A stretch of 35,897 bases of DNA, from the NCBI GenBank assembly GCA_025361565.1, contig JANYKN010000184.1, positions 1-35,897 on the forward strand. The letters are read 5' to 3'. The notes under the pieces are model-generated. The model worked only from the letters and a program-made list of their open reading frames with translations, did not search any database and had not been told where the DNA came from. The position numbers were made by a program, and so were the translations under genes. The stretch comes from Bacteroidota bacterium. Its GTDB lineage: Bacteria; Bacteroidota; Bacteroidia; Bacteroidales; NBLH01. Shown in pieces: positions 1-6,886 of this stretch (position 1 is its first letter; the number at the start of each line of letters is the position of its first letter).

Positions 1-567
1 ATCTTCACTGTCAATTTCAAAATAGAGTGTTGTTACGTCATAAAACACTACACTTATTTTATCGTCCAATATTTTTAATGTATGCTGGTAGCTAATATGT
101 TGGATTTGCTCCTTTTGAAAATTATAGAGCTTGTCCAAATAACGGTAAATTCTATTTTCATCCAATTGGACTGAATAGTATTTGTCAAGAAAATCCGCTG
201 TTTTTAATTTGCTGACAGGAAATTCCAACCTGGAAATCACTAACTTCCTGAAAATCTCATCATCAATGGCACAGAACCCAATTTCATCAAATAATTTTCC
301 GAACAGAATCTCTGTGCCTGCTACATTAATTTGCCGAATCCCATGTATGAAATCTTTGAACATCCCATTTTTGTGGTTAAACAAATCCAAATTCTGTTGC
401 CCCGCATAAGTATCAATCCAGCTTTTTGCTTGTACATAATATTGTTCAATTTCTATTAAACTGGATGAGCTGCCAATTGTTTTTAATACTTTATAATTGC
501 CGGAACTTTTATCAATTACCTGGACACTTATTATTCCACTTTTATTTTTCTTTTTCCTGACATACAT
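1..567 (-). mobile_element. IS1634-type transposase, N-terminal 189 residues (runs off left edge)
   Basis: An open minus-strand frame starts at ATG 567-565 and continues without a stop to base 1, so only the N-terminal third or so of a roughly 550-600 residue transposase is visible. It begins MYVRKKKNKSG, followed by a beta-strand-like segment (SVQVIDKSSG, YKVLKTIGSS), the usual opening of IS1634-family (IS4-superfamily) DDE transposases. Just before the edge it reaches VVFYDVTTLYFE, the segment that carries the first Asp of the DDE triad. No frameshift is seen in the visible part. The element lies downstream of hydA in the same orientation. The far end, second inverted repeat and target duplication are outside the window, so whether the copy is intact cannot be judged. 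Confidence 0.8.
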
Positions 568-590
568 GAAGTAAAAATACTCAAAAAGGG

Positions 591-608
591 CTTTGGGACA
601 CCCAAAAG
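591..608. repeat. Short inverted repeat, possible outer end of the IS
   Basis: TTTGGG (592-597) and CCCAAA (601-606) form a 6-bp inverted repeat around ACA, 25 bases upstream of the transposase start. The position would fit a terminal or subterminal repeat of the element. The partner end lies outside the window, so the exact boundary cannot be set. Confidence 0.3.
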
Positions 609-681
609 ACACTGGAATTTATTGTAATCGGCTCATATTTATATTGTTGTATTTTGGTTTCAAAAAAAGTGAGGAAGTCAG

Positions 682-715
682 AAAAAAAGCTGCTTGTCGA
701 AAACAAACAGCTTTT
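682..715 (-). terminator. Rho-independent terminator of hydCBA
   Basis: AAAAGCTG (685-692) pairs with CAGCTTTT (708-715), extended inward by TTGT/ACAA with a one-base bulge. Read on the minus strand, the stem is followed by seven T residues. It lies 21 bases after the hydA stop codon and separates hydrogenase transcription from the IS. Confidence 0.75.
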
Positions 716-736
716 AAAATAAAACCTTAATTACAA

Positions 737-2521
737 TTAATATCTATTCCGCTTCCTATATTTGGTATGAAGCAAATGATGTGATTTTTCTCCCAAAGGT
801 TTGACAAGGAATTCTTTATAAATCTGAGTAACTTCAGGATTTTCGTGAGACATACGCAGCGGTTTATCCATATCTTCGGCATAAATAGCCTCCATCCTTT
901 TTTTCCTTATTTCGTCGTTTGTGGGGATGGGTTGTCCTCCGCCTCCAATGCATCCTCCAGGACAAGCCATCACTTCAACAAACAAGTAGGGGGATTCGCC
1001 TTTTACAATCTGATCCATAATTTGTCGTGCATTTATCAAGCCATGTGCTATTGCAAATTTAGCTTCAACACCTTCTAGAAATTTATATTCAGGAACACAA
1101 TTTTCGAACTTAACCGTAGCTTCTTTAATCCCTTCAAGTCCTCTTACTGGTATTATGTTTAGATTTTCAAATGGAACAGGCCTACCCGTAATTACAACAT
1201 AAGCAGTGCGCAAAGCAGCCTCCATTACTCCACCGGTTGCGCCAAAAATAACTGCGGCACCTGTTGATTCGCCCATATAGCTATCGAATTCGGATTCGCC
1301 CAATTCAAAGAAATCAAGACCTGATTGTTTTATCATGTGCCCTAACTCCCTGGTAGTTAACCCGGCATCAACATCCTGGAATCCGCTATCCCACATTTCT
1401 GGCCTGTTGGCTTCGAATTTCTTGGCAGCACAAGGCATACCTGCCACACTTACAATTTTCGAAGGATCAATCCCTATTTTTTCAGCATAATATGTTTTTG
1501 CAAGTGCACCAAACATTTGCTGTGGCGATTTACAAGTAGAAAGATGATCGAGATGCTCTGGGTACATGTGTTCTATAAATTTGACCCAACCAGGTGAGCA
1601 GGAAGTAATCATAGGTAAAGCTACTTTTTCTTTAAGAACAAGTGCTTTTTTTAGCCTTACCAACAATTCGTTTGCTTCTTCGATAATGGTAAGATCGGCA
1701 GTAAAATCAGTATCCAGAACAGAATTAAAGCCCATTTTTTTAAGAGCCGTAACCATTTTACCCGTAACCCTTTCTCCAACATTGTATCCAAGGGTTTCGC
1801 CAATGGCAACCCGTACCGAAGGAGCAGTATTTATAATTACATATTTATCGGGATCATCAATGGCTTCCCAAATCTCATCATAGTACCTTCGCTCCGTTAA
1901 AGCAGCAGTGGGACAATGTGTTATACATTGGCCACAGTTCGTACATACAATTTCGTTCATTGGAAGATGCATAAATGTGGATATTTTCATATCACGTCCA
2001 CGTTCTGTTACTGCCAAAGCATTAACATGCTGAATTTCAGCACAAGTGCGTACGCAACGCTGGCAACGGATACATTTACTGTCATCTTTCTCAATAGACC
2101 ATGAAGATTTATCGACTTTTGCGGTAGGTTTTAAAACACTTAGATAAATATCATTATCAACATTGTACTCAGCAGCGAGTTGTTGTAATTCGCAATTTAT
2201 GCTTCTATAACAAGTGGTGCATTGTGTATTATGCTCGGACACCAAAAGTGCCATTAAATCTTTTCGTGCACGGCGTACTTTAGGTGATGATGTTTTAATT
2301 TCCATGCCCTCTTCGGCCGGTGTAGCACATGATGGAATTAAATTATTTCTTCCTACTGATTCAACTACGCACACTCTGCAATTTCCTGCCACACATAAAT
2401 CAACGTGGTAGCACAATGTAGGTATCTTGATGTCAATTTTTTTAGCTGCATCCAATATGGATTGACCTTCTTCAACCGATACATGAATACCATCTATTGT
2501 TAAATTTATATTATTTGCCAT
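737..2521 (-). CDS. hydA: [FeFe] hydrogenase catalytic subunit HydA (NADH-linked trimeric type)
   Basis: This 594-residue catalytic subunit interconverts protons and H2 at the H-cluster, probably in the cytoplasm. Domains in order: N-terminal [2Fe-2S] ferredoxin (C37, C48, C51, C65); His-Cys [4Fe-4S] site (H97, C101, C104, C110); two-cluster ferredoxin (C150/C153/C156/C160 and C193/C196/C199/C203); then the H-cluster domain with TSCSPGW, MPCAAKKFE and MACPGGCIGGGGQP, followed by the small-subunit-like tail (SHENPEV...HHLLHTKY). The first H-cluster motif is TSCSPGW instead of TSCCPGW, so one of two adjacent cysteines is Ser. It is the last gene of hydC-hydB-hydA and is followed by a strong terminator. 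Maturases HydE, HydF and HydG are not in the window. The family assignment is firm; the electron partner is inferred from the neighbours. Confidence 0.95.
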   Translation of the reverse strand: MANNINLTIDGIHVSVEEGQSILDAAKKIDIKIPTLCYHVDLCVAGNCRVCVVESVGRNNLIPSCATPAEEGMEIKTSSPKVRRARKDLMALLVSEHNTQCTTCYRSINCELQQLAAEYNVDNDIYLSVLKPTAKVDKSSWSIEKDDSKCIRCQRCVRTCAEIQHVNALAVTERGRDMKISTFMHLPMNEIVCTNCGQCITHCPTAALTERRYYDEIWEAIDDPDKYVIINTAPSVRVAIGETLGYNVGERVTGKMVTALKKMGFNSVLDTDFTADLTIIEEANELLVRLKKALVLKEKVALPMITSCSPGWVKFIEHMYPEHLDHLSTCKSPQQMFGALAKTYYAEKIGIDPSKIVSVAGMPCAAKKFEANRPEMWDSGFQDVDAGLTTRELGHMIKQSGLDFFELGESEFDSYMGESTGAAVIFGATGGVMEAALRTAYVVITGRPVPFENLNIIPVRGLEGIKEATVKFENCVPEYKFLEGVEAKFAIAHGLINARQIMDQIVKGESPYLFVEVMACPGGCIGGGGQPIPTNDEIRKKRMEAIYAEDMDKPLRMSHENPEVTQIYKEFLVKPLGEKSHHLLHTKYRKRNRY

Positions 2522-2565
2522 TTTAGATCATTAAAGTTTTTAAACATCCTAAAATTCCAATTATT

Positions 2566-3729
2566 TTAAAAAATCATTTCTTCCCTGAAATTTTGAACAA
2601 TAGAAGAAAATGAATTAGTCACCGATTGCCCCAATCCGCATTTTGATGTAATACGCATAGTTTCTGAAAGCTTAATTAATTGATCAAGATATGATGGTGG
2701 TTTAAGACCAGATTTAACTGCTTCTATCCCTTTCAACAATTGCTGGGTTCCAATACGGCATGGTGTACATTGACCACAGGATTCTTCTGCATAAAAATCA
2801 AGATAATTGTGCAAAACATTGTACATAGACCGGGTACTGTTAAAAATCATCGTTGAACCTCCGGTTGTATTTCCTTCACCAATAATTTGTGTTTTAAATT
2901 GTTTACGTGGAATACAGAAACCTGCAACACCACCAACCTGAACGGCTTTTGTATCACCATCGCCAAACTCATTGGCAAATGCTTCCAGTGTCATACCCAA
3001 TTCCAGTTCATGAACGCCCTCTTTGGGTGAATCGCCAGATATGGAGAAAAGCTTTGAACCTCTTTGATCAGCAGTTCCCATTTTTTTATATTCTTCTGCT
3101 CCAATCCTGCATATCATAGCTGAAGATGCGAATGTTTCAACATTATTTACAATGGTTGGTTTTCCTAAAAATCCATTTTGGATTGGATAAGGTGGTTTGT
3201 TTCTAGGCTCGCCTCTTTTCCCTTCCATGGATTCTATTAGTGCAGTTTCTTCGCCACACACATATGCTCCTGCACCCAGAAAAATCTCAATTGGGAAATT
3301 AAGGCCCATTTCTTTTGCCTTTTCATGGTATATTCTTAATTCTTCTTCAAGTTGAGCAACCAAATAACGATATTCCCTCCGCAAATAAATGTATCCTTTA
3401 GTTGCATTTGTTGCCCATGCACAAATTGCCATTCCCGAAATCACTTTCCTAGGAACTTCGCATAATAATTTTTTATCTTTAAAAGTGCCGGGCTCGCCTT
3501 CATCTGCATTGCAAATCACATATTTAACATCAGATTTTTGCTGAGCAGCAAATTTCCATTTCATTCCGGTTGGAAAACCTGCCCCCCCTCTGCCTCTCAG
3601 CCCTGAGTCAACAAGTTCGTTAATAACATCTTTCTTTTCACGTTGAATGGTTTTCCTTAAAATTTCATAAGGTGCTGTGGTCAGTGGCTTGAATAATACG
3701 TCAACAACCCTGGTTCTACTATATGGCAT
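2566..3729 (-). CDS. hydB: Hydrogenase NADH-binding subunit HydB (NuoF-like, short form)
   Basis: This 387-residue flavoprotein carries the NuoF core: an FMN-binding glycine loop (GLRGRGGAGFPTGMKW, about residues 43-58), an NAD(H) loop (GAGAYVCGEETAL, 152-164) and a C-terminal [4Fe-4S] site (C318, C321, C324, C364). It should pass electrons between NADH and HydA through FMN. Bifurcating HydB proteins such as that of Thermotoga maritima are about 600 residues, with an extra N-terminal thioredoxin-like [2Fe-2S] domain and a C-terminal two-[4Fe-4S] ferredoxin domain. Both are missing here, and the flanking genes leave no room for them. A good Shine-Dalgarno (AAGGAG, about 3738-3744) supports the start, which is unusual in this phylum. 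Gaps to hydC and hydA are 25 and 44 bases, consistent with one operon. Confidence 0.93.
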   Translation of the reverse strand: MPYSRTRVVDVLFKPLTTAPYEILRKTIQREKKDVINELVDSGLRGRGGAGFPTGMKWKFAAQQKSDVKYVICNADEGEPGTFKDKKLLCEVPRKVISGMAICAWATNATKGYIYLRREYRYLVAQLEEELRIYHEKAKEMGLNFPIEIFLGAGAYVCGEETALIESMEGKRGEPRNKPPYPIQNGFLGKPTIVNNVETFASSAMICRIGAEEYKKMGTADQRGSKLFSISGDSPKEGVHELELGMTLEAFANEFGDGDTKAVQVGGVAGFCIPRKQFKTQIIGEGNTTGGSTMIFNSTRSMYNVLHNYLDFYAEESCGQCTPCRIGTQQLLKGIEAVKSGLKPPSYLDQLIKLSETMRITSKCGLGQSVTNSFSSIVQNFREEMIF

Positions 3730-3754
3730 AATTTTAATCTCCTTTAATTAATTA

Positions 3755-4222
3755 TTATTTATTCCTGATGTAATCTCCAAGGATAACCCTTACTTTTTCA
3801 GCAGTGAGCTTAGTGTAATAATTATCGTTAATCAGCATTGCTGGTCCTTGATCGCACAAACCAATGCAATTTGTATGTAAAAGTGAAAACATTAAATCTT
3901 CAGTAGTTTCTCCAACTTTTATTTTCAACATCTCTTCAAGCGTAGCAATAATTCCAGACTTGCCTTTCATATCACAAGTAATGGATTTGCAAATCCTGAT
4001 CTTATATTTGCCTTTTGCATCGGTATCCAGAAAGGAAAAGAAGGAAGCTGTGCCATATATATCAGCGGCAGAAACATCTAATTGTTTTGCTACTTCAAGC
4101 ATTGCTTCTTTTGACAAGTAGTAATTTTTATCGATTATTCCCTGAAATATTGGAATCAAACTCTCGCGTCTGTTTCCATATTTTTCAGACAATTCTTTAA
4201 CTAATTCTTTTACTTCAGCCAT
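3755..4222 (-). CDS. hydC: Hydrogenase [2Fe-2S] subunit HydC (NuoE-like)
   Basis: This 155-residue thioredoxin-fold [2Fe-2S] protein is homologous to NuoE, the 24-kDa subunit of complex I. The cluster ligands are C78 and C83 (RICKSITCD) and C119 and C123 (TNCIGLCDQGPAM), the expected CX4C...CX3C pattern. Its length is normal for the family. It is the first gene of hydC-hydB-hydA and probably relays electrons to or from the HydB flavin. A candidate promoter lies about 100 bases upstream. NuoE-like subunits also occur in NAD-dependent formate dehydrogenases, but the HydA gene two positions on decides the assignment. Confidence 0.93.
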   Translation of the reverse strand: MAEVKELVKELSEKYGNRRESLIPIFQGIIDKNYYLSKEAMLEVAKQLDVSAADIYGTASFFSFLDTDAKGKYKIRICKSITCDMKGKSGIIATLEEMLKIKVGETTEDLMFSLLHTNCIGLCDQGPAMLINDNYYTKLTAEKVRVILGDYIRNK

Positions 4223-4564
4223 GTTTAATTAAATTTAAATTATATTGCAATTTTATTCTACAGGAATATCTCCAGCGATGTAAAAATAATAGTTGCTGAA
4301 AATTTAAAGTATGATTTTTATTAGACATAAATATGTTTTAGAACATGATTTCCAACTTGATGGACATTGTATAATTTCTTCATTCAAGTCAAACGTCTAA
4401 ATAGGTGTCAGAATATAAAAAATTTACTATTTATATTTCATTCAAATTTAAGAAAAATAGTAACGGGAATAATGCTTTGATTACTTTTTTTTATATGATT
4501 TTAAACATAATACTGGCAAGATATATGTAGTACATTTTAACTTTTCAAAATAAATATATTAATA
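4223..4564. other. Divergent intergenic region between hydC and the TPR/SpoIIE gene
   Basis: This 342-base AT-rich region separates two divergent units. It holds the candidate hydC promoter at 4326-4355. For the plus-strand gene only a weak -7-like TACATTTT near 4532 is visible, without a matching TTG. I see no riboswitch, RNA gene or additional reading frame. Confidence 0.5.
4326..4355 (-). promoter_or_regulatory. Candidate Bacteroidota promoter for hydCBA
   Basis: On the minus strand, TTG (4355-4353) is followed by exactly 19 bases and then TATTTATG (4333-4326), which matches the Bacteroidota -7 consensus TAnnTTTG at all but one fixed position. Transcription would start near 4319 and give a leader of about 97 bases. 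Confidence 0.4.
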
Positions 4565-6703
4565 ATGACTTTAATTAGGATTTTCATCCTTGCTATAATT
4601 TTATTGGTTTTGAATTTAAAAATTCAAGCTCAGGAAGTTACAAAAGCCGGAGATCAAAAAACCACAGCGGAATTGGAGAAATTATATCTACAAAATAAGC
4701 AAGCTTATCCTTTTTTAGCACTTGAATATGCAGCACAAGCTCTACAATTGGCAATATCAGAGAAAGACAGTTTAGAAATGGCACTTTTATTAAACTATTT
4801 AGGCGATAGTTATTTTGATAAAAAAGCATACTCAATTGCGCTTGATAATTACTTTAAATCGTATAAAATTTATCAAAGGTTTGATGATTCAACAAATGTA
4901 GCATACTCATATATTGACATTGGGGCAATCTATTTTGAACAAAATTTAAGCTCTATTGCTTTAGGATATTTCGAGAAAGCTAAATTGATATTTGAATTAA
5001 AAAAAGACAAAAAAGGTCTTTCATTCGCTTTGGACAAAATTGGCTTTGTTTTGCTTAAACAAGGTTTGGAAAACGAAGCATTAAAATATTTTATCGATTC
5101 ACACTTTACCAGAAAATCGCTCAAAGACACATTATTAACAGCAATTTCGAATAAAAATATTGCCGAAGTTTATTTACAGCGCGAAGAATATGAAAAGGCA
5201 ATTTCTTTTTTACAAGTTGCCTCAGAAAGCTTCAAAGCTATCAACAATACATTGAATATTGCAGAAACCGATTATAAAATTGGTGATATTTATATGTATG
5301 ATGAAGATTACAACAAGGCAATTGAATATTATAAAATTTCACTTTCAAATTATCTGAAATTTGACAAACAATATGAAATTGGCCTGATATATAATAAGTT
5401 AAGTAATGCTTATTCAGGATTAAAATATCCGGAAGAAATAAAAAAATTTGCAATGGAAGCCTTGCAAATTGCAAATAATAATGAGTTTATTGACATTAAA
5501 GCCATGGCATATTCATTATTATCTCAATACTATGAACAAAAAAATGATATTTTAAATGCATTCCGTTTTGAAAAAATGCATTCAAATGCAACAGATTCTA
5601 TCAATGATGCAAAATCAATAAGCCAATCTGCTGAAATGCAAGTAAGTTTCGAAATGCAAATGCAAGAAAATCAAATTGGAATACTTACAAAAGATCAGGA
5701 ATTAAGCAAAGCTACCATCAGAAATCAACAAATTATAGGAGTTGGCGTTGCTGTTTTTACAATATTGTTACTCGTTCTGGCAATAAATCTTTACAGATCA
5801 AATAATTCAAGAAAAAAAACCAATCAAATACTTATTCATCAAAAGAAAGACATTGAAGATAAAAATTCTGAATTAGAAAGACAAAAAGACGCGATAGAAG
5901 AAAAAAACACAAGAATCCAATTAATAAACAGGAATATAACAGGCAGTATTAACTACGCAAGCCGTATACAACAAGCCATGTTGCCTAAACCGGACATTTA
6001 CAGGAAATATTTCAAAGACGCCTTTATTTTGTTCAAGCCCAGGGAAGTTGTAAGTGGTGACTTTTATTGGTTCTCAAGAAATGAAGAACTACAAAGGGTT
6101 TTTATTGCTGCCGTAGACTGCACTGGACATGGCGTTCCAGGTGCATTTATGAGCTTGATAGGCAATACTTATCTAAACCAGATTGTTAATGCGCATCATA
6201 TAACCGATGCTGATTTAATTTTAAACAAACTACACGAAAACATACGCAGTTCCTTGCATCAGGCCAAAAATCAGAGTCGCGATGGAATGGATATTGCTCT
6301 TTGCATTATTGATTATAAAAATAAGGTAATTGAATTCGCTGGAGCGCGAAATCCCATGATTTATATTAAAAACAATGAATTATTCCAGCTAAAAGGCGAT
6401 AATATTGACATTGGGGGAATTCAACGCGAAAAAGAAAGGCGTTTCACCAAACAAACAATCCCTTTGGAAACAGGCATGCAGTTGTATTTATTTTCGGATG
6501 GTTACCAAGATCAATTTGGCGGCAAAGACAAACAGAAATTTATGCGGAAAAACTTCAAAGAGCTTCTGTTTAAAATACATCAATCAGACATGATGATTCA
6601 AATGCAAATTCTTGAAGAAACCTTTGACAGCTGGATTACTCAGCCAGATGGTTCAAAGATTGACCAAATTGATGATGTTCTTGTAATTGGATTCAAACTC
6701 TAA
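4565..6703 (+). CDS. Membrane TPR sensor with cytoplasmic SpoIIE-type PP2C phosphatase domain
   Basis: This is a 712-residue signalling protein of a type common in Bacteroidota. A signal peptide (residues 1-23, ending IQAQ) is followed by TPR-like helical repeats (about 35-345; for example LNYLGDSYFDKKAYSIALDNY and YKIGDIYMYDEDYNKAIEYY), a membrane helix (about 390-410), a charged coiled coil (415-455) and a SpoIIE/PP2C phosphatase domain (about 470-712). Metal-binding and catalytic motifs are present: VVSGDFYWF (496-503), DCTGHGVPGAFMS (518-530), DGMDIALC (573-580), LFSDGYQDQFGG (642-653) and the final DDVLVIGF. The TPR part should be periplasmic and the phosphatase cytoplasmic. Family knowledge suggests dephosphorylation of an anti-anti-sigma (STAS) protein, but no such partner or HPK-type kinase is encoded nearby. 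Confidence 0.88.
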   Translation: MTLIRIFILAIILLVLNLKIQAQEVTKAGDQKTTAELEKLYLQNKQAYPFLALEYAAQALQLAISEKDSLEMALLLNYLGDSYFDKKAYSIALDNYFKSYKIYQRFDDSTNVAYSYIDIGAIYFEQNLSSIALGYFEKAKLIFELKKDKKGLSFALDKIGFVLLKQGLENEALKYFIDSHFTRKSLKDTLLTAISNKNIAEVYLQREEYEKAISFLQVASESFKAINNTLNIAETDYKIGDIYMYDEDYNKAIEYYKISLSNYLKFDKQYEIGLIYNKLSNAYSGLKYPEEIKKFAMEALQIANNNEFIDIKAMAYSLLSQYYEQKNDILNAFRFEKMHSNATDSINDAKSISQSAEMQVSFEMQMQENQIGILTKDQELSKATIRNQQIIGVGVAVFTILLLVLAINLYRSNNSRKKTNQILIHQKKDIEDKNSELERQKDAIEEKNTRIQLINRNITGSINYASRIQQAMLPKPDIYRKYFKDAFILFKPREVVSGDFYWFSRNEELQRVFIAAVDCTGHGVPGAFMSLIGNTYLNQIVNAHHITDADLILNKLHENIRSSLHQAKNQSRDGMDIALCIIDYKNKVIEFAGARNPMIYIKNNELFQLKGDNIDIGGIQREKERRFTKQTIPLETGMQLYLFSDGYQDQFGGKDKQKFMRKNFKELLFKIHQSDMMIQMQILEETFDSWITQPDGSKIDQIDDVLVIGFKL

Positions 6704-6886
6704 AAAAAACAAGTAGGTAGATTGCCATAATTGACTTATCTCATTTTCAAACACATTTTAAGTAGCTTTATAAAATAGTTCAAACCCAATATCAAACAAG
6801 CTTTTCGGAAATTGATAATTGAATTATTTTAGCCATTATTCTCAAATCCTATTTATTGTAACCAAGTAATAGATCTATCAAGTTAA

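Noticed and set aside
845-2411. Several plus-strand open frames inside hydA
   Set aside because: They are antisense shadows of a strongly conserved gene and show no recognisable protein features.
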